Origin: Zipacnadum sp036504235
GTDB lineage: Bacteria > Armatimonadota > Zipacnadia > Zipacnadales > Zipacnadaceae
Assembly (NCBI GenBank): GCA_036504235.1
Contig: DASXVN010000040.1
Coordinates: 1-64,000 of the forward strand
DNA: 64,000 nt
Reading direction: 5' to 3'
Program-made: the position numbers and the translations under genes
Notes under the pieces: model-generated
Seen by the model: the letters and a program-made list of their open reading frames with translations, nothing else
Databases searched by the model: none
What the model was told of the DNA's origin: nothing
In this document: positions 9,044-16,597 of the stretch, in pieces
Layout of the letters: the number at the start of each line of letters is the position of its first letter
Numbering within the stretch: the stretch's first letter is position 1

Positions 9044-9646
9044 TCAACTCACCCCTGGCGGCTCAGAAACCGCCGGTCCCAACTTGCGCCGCAAGGTGTC
9101 GCGGCCCCGCGCTAGGCGCGATATTACGGTACCCCGAGCGATGCTCAGGGTTGCTGCTATATCATTGACGGGCAGGTCCTCCCAGTAGAACATGGCCAGA
9201 ACCACCCGCTGATGCTCCGGCAGGGACATGACCGCCGCTTGCACCTTGCGCGCCATCCGCTGCCGCTCCAGCTCTTCGTGGGCGGTGCGCCCGCCCTCGG
9301 GCAAGCGCTCTGCGGCCTCGTCGTCCAGCTCGTCCTCGGGCTTACGCGTGCGGATATGATCCCAGATCAGGTTCAGGGCGATACGCCGTAGCCAGCCGCC
9401 AAAGGCTTGCTCGTGGCGCAATCGGCCCAGGTTCTCCCAGGCCCGCACGAAGGTGTCCTGCGTCAGGTCCTCGGCGATGCTGGGATCGCCAACCATGTGC
9501 AGGGCCAGACTGTATATACGTTTCTCGTGGGCGCGGAACAGTTGCTCAAAGGCCCACCGGGACCCCTCCTGAGCCGCTCCCACCAGGGAAGTGTCCTGGA
9601 AGGTCATCGCCTGCCCATTGTAAACCATTTCGGCGGTCGAAACCAC
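9044..9646 (-). CDS. ECF-type RNA polymerase sigma factor (RpoE-like)
   Basis: The 200-residue protein has a sigma-70 region 2 at about residues 30-100 (FEQLFRAHEKRIYSLALHMVGD, AEDLTQDTFVRAWENL, FGGWLRRIALNLIWDHIR) and a region 4 at about 135-190 (LPEHQRVVLAMFYWEDLPVNDIAATL followed by RGTVISRLARGRDTLRRKL). It lacks regions 1 and 3, as expected for an ECF factor. The start is GTG at 9646 with GGAGG six bases upstream; an ATG at residue 14 is an alternative. It heads a sigma, anti-sigma, RseB-like set, so it probably directs an envelope-stress response. A candidate ECF promoter lies upstream. Confidence 0.93.
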   Translation of the reverse strand: MVSTAEMVYNGQAMTFQDTSLVGAAQEGSRWAFEQLFRAHEKRIYSLALHMVGDPSIAEDLTQDTFVRAWENLGRLRHEQAFGGWLRRIALNLIWDHIRTRKPEDELDDEAAERLPEGGRTAHEELERQRMARKVQAAVMSLPEHQRVVLAMFYWEDLPVNDIAATLSIARGTVISRLARGRDTLRRKLGPAVSEPPGVS

Positions 9647-9700
9647 TGCTGACCTCCCCGCGCGTCGAGCCCGCGCTTTGGTTACACCTTCTCCCTAGCA

Positions 9701-9728
9701 TAGACGGCGCCAGGCGCGAGGGGATTCC
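9701..9728 (-). promoter_or_regulatory. Candidate ECF-type autoregulatory promoter
   Basis: On the minus strand GGAATC (9723-9728), 16 bases, then CGTCTA (9701-9706) match the ECF pattern of a GGAAC-like -35 and a CGTC -10. It lies 55 bases before the sigma factor start. ECF operons commonly activate themselves, so this is a plausible autoregulatory site. No other copy of the pair was found in the spacers I examined. Confidence 0.45.
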
Positions 9729-9776
9729 GGGTTTACGCACGTTTCTACATATTGACCGGATAGGCAACATAAGAGG

Positions 9777-9812
9777 CCAAAAAAGAGGGCCACCGCCGTA
9801 AAGCGGTGGCCC
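9777..9812 (-). terminator. Rho-independent terminator of the trpB transcript
   Basis: A perfect 10-bp GC-rich stem (9787-9796 with 9803-9812) closes a 6-base loop, and the minus-strand side runs into TCTTTTTTGG. It sits 25 bases after the trpB stop codon and separates it from the sigma operon. Confidence 0.9.
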
Positions 9813-9836
9813 CTGAAGACCTGGTCAGACTCAGGC

Positions 9837-11198
9837 TTAGCTGCTGATGCAGGGCAAGCCGGCCAGAGCCTTCTGAATCTCCTCCTCGGGCAGCGCATAG
9901 TCGGACAGGCGCCCGTCGAAGTACGCCTCATACCCGGACAGGTCCAGCAGCCCGTGGCCGCTGAGGTTGAAGAGAATGACCTTCTCCTCGCCGGCCTCCT
10001 TGGCTTTCAGGGCCTCGACGACGGCGCCGCGAATGGCGTGCGAACTCTCCGGGGCCGGAATCCAGCCCTCGGCGCGGGCGAACTGCACCGCGGCGGCGAA
10101 GCACTCGATCTGGTTGTAGGCTACGGCCTCGATGATGCCCTGCTCCTTCAGCGCGGAGACCAGCGGGGACGCGCCGTGGTAGCGCAGGCCGCCGGCGTGG
10201 AAGGGAGCCGGCATGAAGCCATGCCCGAGGGTGTTCATCATTAGCAGCGGGGTCATGCCCGCGGTGTCGCCAAAGTCATAGGCGTACGGCGCGCGGGTCA
10301 GGGTCGGGCAGGCGGTGGGCTCGGTGGCTACGATGCGCGGGTTGGTCTTGCCGGCCAGTTTGTCGGCGGCGAAGGGGAAGGTCAACCCCGCGAAGTTGCT
10401 GCCGCCGCCTACGCAGGCGACCAGCACGTCCGGGTACTCCCCGGCCATCTCCATCTGAATCTTGGCCTCCTGGCCAATGATGGTCTGGTGGAGCATGACG
10501 TGGTTGAGCACGCTGCCCAGGGAGTAGCGGGTGTCCTCGCGGCCCACGCAGTCCTCGACCGCCTCGGAGATGGCGATGCCCAGGCTCCCCGGAGTGTTGG
10601 GGTCCTCGGCCAGGACCTTGCGCCCGAACTCGGTGCGGTTGCTGGGACTGGCGATGAACTCGGAGCCCCAGACCATCCCCATCAGGCGGCGTCCCGGCTT
10701 GGCGTCATAACTGGCCCGCACCATGTAGACGGTGCATTCCAGGCCGAAGCGGGCGCAGGCCATGGACAGCGCGGCGCCCCACTGGCCGGCGCCGGTCTCG
10801 GTGCTCAGGCGCTTGACGCCCTCCTGCTTGTTGTACCAGGCCTGCGCAAGAGCGGTGTTGGGCTTGTGGCTGCCCGCCGGGCTGAAGCCCTCGTGCTTGT
10901 AGTAAATGTGGGCCGGGGTGTCCAGCGCCTGCTCCAGCGCGTAGGCGCGGAAGACCGGCGTGGGGCGATAGGCGCGGAAGGCGTCCAGCAGTTCGTCGGG
11001 GATCTCAATCCAGCGCTCCTGGCTCATCTCCTGCTGGATCAGCGCCACGGGGAAAATGGGCGTCAGGTCGTCCAGGGCCAAGGGCTGGCCGGTCCCCGGA
11101 TGCAGCGGCGGGGCCAGGGGCGTGGGCAGATCCGGGGCAATGTTATACCATTTGTCCGGCATCTGGTCTTGGGGCAGGTCAATGCGAGATTTTATCAC
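9837..11198 (-). CDS. trpB: TrpB2-type tryptophan synthase beta chain (PLP-dependent)
   Basis: At 453 residues it is longer than the classical TrpB1 (about 400) and has the extended N-terminus and the sequence character of the TrpB2 group. PLP would bind K112 in GSHKPNTALAQ. Other matches are TGAGQWGAALSMACARFG, CVGGGSNFAGL and the late LSGHGLLDL. The enzyme condenses indole with serine to give tryptophan. There is no trpA next to it, in keeping with TrpB2 proteins that work without TrpA or rescue indole. The start is GTG at 11198 with AAGGAGGAG six bases before. It is the single structural gene of a transcript governed by a tryptophan attenuator (11277-11416) and closed by a terminator at 9777-9812, which backs a role in tryptophan supply. 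Confidence 0.92.
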   Translation of the reverse strand: MIKSRIDLPQDQMPDKWYNIAPDLPTPLAPPLHPGTGQPLALDDLTPIFPVALIQQEMSQERWIEIPDELLDAFRAYRPTPVFRAYALEQALDTPAHIYYKHEGFSPAGSHKPNTALAQAWYNKQEGVKRLSTETGAGQWGAALSMACARFGLECTVYMVRASYDAKPGRRLMGMVWGSEFIASPSNRTEFGRKVLAEDPNTPGSLGIAISEAVEDCVGREDTRYSLGSVLNHVMLHQTIIGQEAKIQMEMAGEYPDVLVACVGGGSNFAGLTFPFAADKLAGKTNPRIVATEPTACPTLTRAPYAYDFGDTAGMTPLLMMNTLGHGFMPAPFHAGGLRYHGASPLVSALKEQGIIEAVAYNQIECFAAAVQFARAEGWIPAPESSHAIRGAVVEALKAKEAGEEKVILFNLSGHGLLDLSGYEAYFDGRLSDYALPEEEIQKALAGLPCISS

Positions 11199-11276
11199 GA
11201 CGACTCCTCCTTAGTTGGATAACAGCCAGAATACGAAAAGCAGCAGGTGCAAACTACGTCGCGACGAGCACTCACG

Positions 11277-11301
11277 AAAAAGGGCCGGTCGAGCCGGCCC
11301 T
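11277..11301 (-). terminator. Attenuator terminator hairpin (segments 3 and 4) in the trpB leader
   Basis: On the minus strand AGGGCCGG, a 5-base loop and CCGGCCCT are followed by TTTTCGTG, a rho-independent terminator inside the leader, 78 bases before the trpB start. Segment 3 is shared with the antiterminator. Confidence 0.85.
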
Positions 11302-11351
11302 CTATGGTTCTGTCCTGATTGTAAATGCGCAAGCGTGCGGGGGCCGGCCCG
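11277..11351 (-). promoter_or_regulatory. Tryptophan attenuator: alternative antiterminator and terminator structures
   Basis: On the minus strand segment 2 (CGGGCCGGCCC, 11351-11341) can pair over 11 bases, one G-U, with segment 3 (GGGCCGGCTCG, from 11300), which otherwise forms the 8-bp terminator with segment 4. The leader peptide stops at 11354-11356, just before segment 2. A ribosome stalled at the tryptophan codons leaves segment 2 free, so the antiterminator forms and trpB is read. A ribosome that reaches the stop codon covers segment 2, so the terminator forms. Confidence 0.8.
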
Positions 11352-11353
11352 TT

Positions 11354-11416
11354 TTAGCGTGACGGTCGCCAGACCCAGGTGCTGTTCTTCCGGTTGCGCA
11401 GAGAGGTGATAAGCAT
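11354..11416 (-). CDS. Tryptophan leader peptide (20 codons with two Trp codons)
   Basis: A 20-codon ORF with an ATG at 11416 and a TAA at 11354-11356 ends in S-T-W-V-W-R-P-S-R; tryptophan codons 14 and 16 lie at 11375-11377 and 11369-11371. It starts only a few bases after the expected transcription start of the consensus promoter, so it is probably read as a near-leaderless mRNA; no clear ribosome-binding site is seen. Position, Trp codons and the overlapping stop/antiterminator layout are those of the trp leader peptides of other bacteria. The peptide has no other evident purpose. Confidence 0.82.
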   Translation of the reverse strand: MLITSLRNRKNSTWVWRPSR

Positions 11417-11429
11417 AGTAGACGGAAGG

Positions 11430-11458
11430 TTTATAGCGGAAACGGGGCCGGATGTCAA
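11430..11458 (-). promoter_or_regulatory. Consensus sigma-70 promoter of the trp leader and trpB
   Basis: TTGACA (11453-11458), 17 bases and TATAAA (11430-11435) on the minus strand. The -35 overlaps the cysS stop codon. Transcription would begin about seven bases beyond the -10, next to the leader ATG at 11416. Confidence 0.9.
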
Positions 11459-12876
11459 GTGCTCCGCCGCCACACCGGCCCGGCCGGGGTGTCCTCCACG
11501 ATAATCCCGCGCGCAGTCAGTTCATCGCGGATTTCGTCGCCGCGGGCCCAGTTCTTTTCGGCGCGGGCGGCGGTGCGCTCGGCTACCAGGGCGTCAATCT
11601 CGGCGTCCTCCGGGCTTTGCGGGGCCTCCAGGTCGGCGAGGGCCTCCGTGAGCAGGCCCAGGACCTGGTCGGTGTCGCGCAGGAAGGCGAGCACCTGGTC
11701 CCGGTCGCCGGTCTGGAAAGCGCCGCTCTCGATCAGGGGGTTGGTCTGCGCCAGGACCTCATAGACCGCGCCCAGCGCGCCCGGCACGTTGAGGTCCGCG
11801 TCCAGCGCCTCGCGGAAGCGCTCGTGGCCCCGGCGGACGATCTCGGTGACCGCCGCGGTCTCCCCCGCCGCCAGCGGCAGGCGCGGCAGCCGGCTGACGT
11901 AGGTCAGCAGCCGGTCCAGCGCCGCCTCTGACTGCTGCAGGCCCTCCAGGGTGAAGTTGAGCTGTTTGCGATAGTGGGCGCTCAGGAGCTGGTGGCGGAT
12001 CGCCATTGGGCGGAAGCCCTTGTCCAGCAGGTCGCGCAGGGTGAAGAAGTTGCCCAATGACTTGGACATTTTGTGGCCGTCCACGATCAGAAACTCGGCG
12101 TGCAACCAGAAGCGGGAAAAGGGCTTGCCGGTGGCCGCTTCGCTCTGCGCGATCTCGTTCTCGTGATGCGGAAAGAGCAGGTCCACCGCGCCGGTGTGGA
12201 TATCCAGGGTATCGCCCAGATATTCCTTGGCCATGGCCGAGCATTCGATATGCCAGCCGGGACGACCGGGGCCCCAGGGACTGTCCCAGGACGGCTCGCC
12301 CTCTTTGGCGGCCTTCCAGAGCACGAAGTCGGCCACGGTCTCGCGCTCGTACTCATCGGCCTGCAGGCGGCCGAACTCGCGCGCCTCCTCCCCCGCCTCG
12401 GGGGTGATGCCGGCCAAGCGACCATATTGTGGGAAAGAAGCGATGTTGAAGTAGACTGAGCCCTCGCTCACGTAAGCATGGCCCTTGTCCACCAGCGTCT
12501 GAATGAGGTCCAGCATCTGGGGAATATGCGCGGTCGCCCGGGGGTACTTCCAGGCGGGCTTGATGCCCAGCTTCGTTAGGTCCTCGAAGAACAGCGTGGC
12601 ATAGCCCTCGGTGAACTCGCCGAGGCTGACGCCCTCACTGCGCGCGCCGAGGATGGTTTTGTCGTCCACGTCGGTGAGGTTCATCACCTGGTGGACTTCC
12701 CAGCCGGTGTAGCGCAGGTAGCGGCAGAGCAGGTCGTAGAACAAAAAGGACCGGAGATTGCCGATGTGGGCGAAGTTGTAGACGGTCGGGCCGCAGGAGT
12801 ACAGCTTGACGGTGTGCCCGTCGGCGGGGGTGAACTCCTCTTCGCGGCGGCTTAGAGAGTTGTACAGGCGGAGCAT
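11455..12876 (-). CDS. cysS: Cysteinyl-tRNA synthetase
   Basis: The 473-residue enzyme charges tRNA-Cys with cysteine. It has a class I signature NFAHIGN (HIGH-like, residues 37-40), a zinc cysteine at C28 in YSCGPTVYN, LTDVDDKTI, and the KMSKSLGN loop at about residues 269-273. Length matches the family. The GGAGG at 12890-12894 on the minus strand precedes the ATG at 12876. Its stop codon overlaps the -35 of the trp promoter. A 9-bp hairpin lies in its leader. It is followed by trpB and preceded by tatA, all on the minus strand. Confidence 0.97.
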   Translation of the reverse strand: MLRLYNSLSRREEEFTPADGHTVKLYSCGPTVYNFAHIGNLRSFLFYDLLCRYLRYTGWEVHQVMNLTDVDDKTILGARSEGVSLGEFTEGYATLFFEDLTKLGIKPAWKYPRATAHIPQMLDLIQTLVDKGHAYVSEGSVYFNIASFPQYGRLAGITPEAGEEAREFGRLQADEYERETVADFVLWKAAKEGEPSWDSPWGPGRPGWHIECSAMAKEYLGDTLDIHTGAVDLLFPHHENEIAQSEAATGKPFSRFWLHAEFLIVDGHKMSKSLGNFFTLRDLLDKGFRPMAIRHQLLSAHYRKQLNFTLEGLQQSEAALDRLLTYVSRLPRLPLAAGETAAVTEIVRRGHERFREALDADLNVPGALGAVYEVLAQTNPLIESGAFQTGDRDQVLAFLRDTDQVLGLLTEALADLEAPQSPEDAEIDALVAERTAARAEKNWARGDEIRDELTARGIIVEDTPAGPVWRRST

Positions 12877-12924
12877 CCGATCGTCCTCCTCGCCCCGGCG
12901 GGGGCATGTCTCCAGACACAGCCA

Positions 12925-12954
12925 CGAGCGGAGTCCCCCTCGGGCCTCCGCTCG
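12925..12954 (-). other. Hairpin in the cysS leader
   Basis: A 9-bp inverted repeat (12925-12933 with 12946-12954, 12-base loop) sits between tatA and cysS. There is no T-run, so it is not an obvious terminator, and no T-box motif is visible. Its role is unknown. Confidence 0.4.
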
Positions 12955-12990
12955 GAAGCTGAATCATCGCTGGCGCGCAGCGCGGGCTGA

Positions 12991-13257
12991 CTAGGCGGGC
13001 TTGTCGGCCGGCGTAGTCTCCGCCGGAGCCGCCGCCGCGGGCGCGACCGTCTCCGCAGGCTTCGGGGCCGGCGCGGGCTCGGGCTCCGCGGAGGTCAGTT
13101 TCTCGAACTCCTCGGTGGCGTCGCGAGTCGCCCGCTTGAACTCCTTCATGCCGGTACCCAGACCGCGCATGACCTCGGGAATCTTCTTCGCGCCAAACAG
13201 GAGCAAGATGATCAGCAGTATCAGCAGGATTTCGCCAGTGCCCAGACCACCAAACAT
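12991..13257 (-). CDS. tatA: Twin-arginine translocase subunit TatA/TatE
   Basis: This 88-residue membrane protein starts MFGGLGTGEILLILLIILLLFGAKK: a short N-terminal transmembrane helix, the hinge FGAKKIPEVMRGLG, an amphipathic helix, and an Ala/Pro/Glu-rich tail. TatA helps fold-exported proteins cross the membrane. I chose the second ATG (13257) because GGGGAG precedes it by six bases and lies right on top of the first ATG (13263). No tatC is adjacent. Confidence 0.9.
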   Translation of the reverse strand: MFGGLGTGEILLILLIILLLFGAKKIPEVMRGLGTGMKEFKRATRDATEEFEKLTSAEPEPAPAPKPAETVAPAAAAPAETTPADKPA

Positions 13258-13362
13258 AGCCATCTCCCCTTCTTCACCGTCGTCGGACGGGTAGACGTCA
13301 GAGTGTTACTCCTGTTATGACGAAATAGCCGGTGCGAAAGTGCCCCGGCGCGGGCGGGTATC

Positions 13363-14295
13363 CTACAAAGGTTCGACTATTACCTGGGGCAGTAAGTTCT
13401 CCAGTGCCTCCCGCGTGATCGCGGCGGCGGGCAACAAGGCGCAATTGGCGCTCCCCGCGGCCACGGCCCAGCGGGCCCGTTCGGTCAGCGGGCGCCCCTC
13501 GCGGTGCGCGGCCACCCACCCGGCGGTCGCGGCGTCCCCGCAGCCGACGGCGCTCACCGCGTCCACCTCGGGAGCGGTCACCAGCGCCGGATTGAGCCCC
13601 CGGGCGACCAACAGCGCCCCGGCGGCGCCCAGGGTGGTGAACACGGCCTCCACGCCCTCGGCGAGCAGTTCCACACTAAAGGCGATCACGCCGTCGGGAA
13701 CCACCAGCGGCCGCTTGGCCAGCCAGGTCAGCTCCCGGAGGTTCACCTTGACCACCTGGGGCCGCGCGGACAGCGCGCCCTGCAGGTGCTCCTCATGGGC
13801 ATCCACCAGCGTGGGTACGCCCTCCTTGACCGAGCGACTCACCAACTGGGCGTATAGCTCTCTAGGCACGCCCCGGGGCGGGTTTCCGGCAATCACGGCG
13901 AACTCGGCGCTCTGCATGGCGGCTTTCCACTGCCCGCGGAGCATCAGCACCTCAGTGGGACTCACCAGCGGCCCCCACTCGTCCAGGCGGGTGACGCTGT
14001 GGGTCTGGGGGTCCACGACGGTCAGGGTGGTCCGAGATTCCTCGCGAATCTGGGTCAGCGCGGGCTGGATGCCCAGGCGGCGCAGGTCGGCGGCGAGCAA
14101 GGCCCCGGCGCGGCCGCCGGCAAAACCGGCCACGGCCACCGGCACGCGCAAGGCGCTGAGTCCGCGCGCCACGTTGACGCCCTTGCCCCCGGCGCCGACC
14201 AGCATCCGCGCAGGATGGTGAAAGCCGCCGACCGCGAAGTCGGGGACCTCATAGGTGCGATCCACCCCGGCATTGGCGCACAGGCAGAAGATCAA
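13363..14295 (-). CDS. PfkB-family sugar kinase (1-phosphofructokinase-like)
   Basis: The 310-residue protein has the ribokinase/PfkB fold: an N-terminal IFCLCANAGVDRTYEV, GAGGKGVNVARGLSALRV, NLRELTWLAKR and the anion-hole GCGDAATAGWVA near the C-terminus. It resembles 1-phosphofructokinase and tagatose-6-phosphate kinase, but the substrate cannot be told. I chose TTG at 14295 because GGGAGG lies six bases before it and the family start follows. An ATG at 14337 would overlap the aminotransferase stop codon and add 14 unlikely residues. Neighbour genes give no clear pathway. Confidence 0.85.
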   Translation of the reverse strand: MIFCLCANAGVDRTYEVPDFAVGGFHHPARMLVGAGGKGVNVARGLSALRVPVAVAGFAGGRAGALLAADLRRLGIQPALTQIREESRTTLTVVDPQTHSVTRLDEWGPLVSPTEVLMLRGQWKAAMQSAEFAVIAGNPPRGVPRELYAQLVSRSVKEGVPTLVDAHEEHLQGALSARPQVVKVNLRELTWLAKRPLVVPDGVIAFSVELLAEGVEAVFTTLGAAGALLVARGLNPALVTAPEVDAVSAVGCGDAATAGWVAAHREGRPLTERARWAVAAGSANCALLPAAAITREALENLLPQVIVEPL

Positions 14296-14317
14296 GGGCA
14301 CCCTCCCACGACTACCG

Positions 14318-15478
14318 TTATCCCGCCAGCATCTCACCGATCCGGCTGATGGCCAGTTCGATATTCTCTACCGAATTGGCGTAGGACAGGCGCAGATAGC
14401 CCTCGCCATACTCGCCAAAGGCGGTGCCACTGAGCACCGCGACTCCGGCTTCGTCCAGGCAGCGCTGGGCCATCGTGCGGCAGTCGAGGCCCGTGCCGGT
14501 GATGTTCGGGAAGACGTAGAACGCACCGTGGGGGCTGAGGCAGGACACGCCGGGCAGCGAGTTGAGGCCGGCGACGATGACGTCGCGGCGGCGCTTGAAC
14601 TCGGCGACCATGGCCTGGGTCGGCGCCATGGTGCCCTGCAGGGCGGCGATGCCGGCCCGCTGGGTGAAGGCCGAGGTGCAGGAAGTGCAGTTGGTCTGGA
14701 GGCGCGCGACCATGGCGGCCAGATCAGCGGGCATGACGCCGTAGCCGAGGCGCCAGCCGGTCATGGCGAAGGACTTGGAGAAACCGTCGATGAGGATGGT
14801 CCGCTCCTTCATCCCGGGCAGCGAGACGAGGCTGTGGTGCACGCCCTCGTAGATGATGGACTCGTACGGCTCGTCGGTCATCACCACGATATCCTTCTCG
14901 ATGGCGATGTCCGCGATAGCCTGCAGGTCCTCGGGCTCCAGCACGCCGCCGGTGGGGTTATGCGGCGAGTTGATGATGATCATGCGGGTCTTGTCGGTGA
15001 CCAGACCGCGCAGTTCTTCCGCGTCCAGGCGGAATTCGTGCTCCTCGCGCAGGGGCACCGGCACCGGCTTGGCGCCCACGAAGTTGATCATGGACTCGTA
15101 GATCGGGAAACCGGGGTTGGGGTAGATGACCTCATCGCCGGGGTTGACGACCGCGGTGATCCCCCAGTAGATGATGGGCTTGGCGCCCGGCACCACGACG
15201 ACCTCGTCCGGAGTAACCTCCAGGTTGCGGCTCTTGGCCATGTGGTCGCAGATGACCTGGCGCAGTTCGGGGTCGCCGGCGCTGGGGCCGTAATGGGTAT
15301 ACCCGGCGTTCAGCGCGGCGCAGGCGGCATCCACAATATGCTTGGGGGTGTCAAAGTCCGGCTCGCCAATCTCGAGATGGACGACGTGCTTGCCCTTGGC
15401 CTCCAACGCGCGGGCGCGGGCCAGGACCTCAAAAGCAGTCTCGGTGCCCAGCAGGCTCATTCGGTCGGCTAATCGCAT
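14318..15478 (-). CDS. Class I/II aminotransferase (aspartate/aromatic type)
   Basis: The 386-residue PLP enzyme has LEIGEPDFDTP, YGPSAGDPELR, NSPHNPTGG and the PLP lysine in DGFSKSFAMTGWRLGYG, the pattern of the AspC/AAT family. It interconverts amino acids and keto acids; the exact partner is not clear. AAGGGAG precedes the ATG at 15478. It lies between mreB and the PfkB kinase, all on the minus strand with small gaps, so a long transcript is possible. Confidence 0.93.
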   Translation of the reverse strand: MRLADRMSLLGTETAFEVLARARALEAKGKHVVHLEIGEPDFDTPKHIVDAACAALNAGYTHYGPSAGDPELRQVICDHMAKSRNLEVTPDEVVVVPGAKPIIYWGITAVVNPGDEVIYPNPGFPIYESMINFVGAKPVPVPLREEHEFRLDAEELRGLVTDKTRMIIINSPHNPTGGVLEPEDLQAIADIAIEKDIVVMTDEPYESIIYEGVHHSLVSLPGMKERTILIDGFSKSFAMTGWRLGYGVMPADLAAMVARLQTNCTSCTSAFTQRAGIAALQGTMAPTQAMVAEFKRRRDVIVAGLNSLPGVSCLSPHGAFYVFPNITGTGLDCRTMAQRCLDEAGVAVLSGTAFGEYGEGYLRLSYANSVENIELAISRIGEMLAG

Positions 15479-15556
15479 ATCAATCTACTCCCTTGGTGTG
15501 TGCGTATGCGTAGGCGCGCCGGGACGACCGCGGCCGAATCGAGAGAAACGGGGGTC

Positions 15557-16597
15557 TTAGCGGCGGTAGCGCTGCGCTTGTTTGAACAGTTTCGGCGAGT
15601 GGCCGCGCAGGACCTCCGCCTGGTCCAAGACCCGGCCGGTCCCGATGGCGACGGAGGAAATGGGGTCGTCGGCCACGCCGACGGGGATGCCTGTCTCCAG
15701 CTCAATGATGCGGTCCATGCCCATGAGCATCGCGCCGCCGCCGGTGAGGGTGATGCCTCGTTCGATGATATCGGAGGCCAGCTCGGGCGGGGTCAGCTCC
15801 AAAATGCGCTTGACCGCCTCCACGATCTGCATGACGTTCTCGGCCAGGGCCTCGCGGACCTCGGCCCCGCTCACGCGCATGGTTTTGGGCAGTCCGGTGA
15901 AGATGTCGCGGCCGCGGACGTCAATGTCCCGGTCGTCGCCGATATCGAAGGCCGAGCCGACCTGGATCTTGACCGCCTCGGCGGTGCGCTCGCCGATTTC
16001 CAGGTTATAGGTGCGGCGAATGTGGCGGATAATGGCCTCATCCAGCACGTTGCCGCCGACTCGGAGGGAGTCACTGACCACGATGCCGCCCAGGGAAATG
16101 ACGGCAATGTCGGTGGTGCCGCCGCCGATATCCACGACCATGTTGCCGCCGGGCATGGAGATGGGCAGGCCGGCCCCGATAGCGGCGGCCATGGGCTCCT
16201 CAATGGGGATGACTTCGCGCGCGCCGGCGGCGCGCGCCGCGTCCAGAGCAGCGCGCTGCTCGACGCCGGTGGCGCCGGAGGGGATGCAGATGACCACCAG
16301 GGGCTTGAAAAAGCGCCCGCGGGTGCCGCAGGCCTTGCGCAACAGGTAGCCCAGCATCTCGCGGGTAACGGAGTAGTCGGCGATGACGCCGTCGCGGAGG
16401 GGGCGGGAGGCAACGATGTTGCCGGGGGTGCGGCCGAGCATCGCCTCGGCCTCGCGGCCAATAGCCAGAACGCGCCGGGAGCGGTACTCAATAGCCACCA
16501 CGGAGGGCTCGCGCAGGACAATGCCTCGTCCTCGCGCGTAGACCACCACGTTGGCGGTGCCCAGGTCAATACCTAACCGATCGCCTAGCCCAAACAT
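15557..16597 (-). CDS. mreB: Rod shape-determining protein MreB
   Basis: The 346-residue bacterial actin homologue forms filaments that guide peptidoglycan synthesis in rod-shaped cells. It begins LGDRLGIDLGTANVVVYARG, has VVDIGGGTTDIAVISLGG (phosphate 2), EEPMAAAIGAGLPI (connect region) and TLTGGGAMLMGMDRII. Length matches MreB. Its start overlaps the 3' end of murA by 13 bases, so the two are translationally linked. mreC and mreD are not adjacent. This protein implies a rod or filamentous cell shape. Confidence 0.96.
   Translation of the reverse strand: MFGLGDRLGIDLGTANVVVYARGRGIVLREPSVVAIEYRSRRVLAIGREAEAMLGRTPGNIVASRPLRDGVIADYSVTREMLGYLLRKACGTRGRFFKPLVVICIPSGATGVEQRAALDAARAAGAREVIPIEEPMAAAIGAGLPISMPGGNMVVDIGGGTTDIAVISLGGIVVSDSLRVGGNVLDEAIIRHIRRTYNLEIGERTAEAVKIQVGSAFDIGDDRDIDVRGRDIFTGLPKTMRVSGAEVREALAENVMQIVEAVKRILELTPPELASDIIERGITLTGGGAMLMGMDRIIELETGIPVGVADDPISSVAIGTGRVLDQAEVLRGHSPKLFKQAQRYRR

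Noticed and set aside
9695..9931. A 78-codon minus-strand frame across the trpB terminator
   Set aside because: It runs through the terminator hairpin, overlaps trpB in another frame and has no motif.
11215..11409. A small plus-strand frame in the trpB leader region
   Set aside because: It lies opposite the attenuator hairpin and the Trp leader peptide, has no ribosome-binding site, and the minus strand explains the sequence better.
12877..12990. A T-box or other known riboswitch upstream of cysS
   Set aside because: Only a 9-bp hairpin is present; the conserved T-box sequence and a following terminator are missing.
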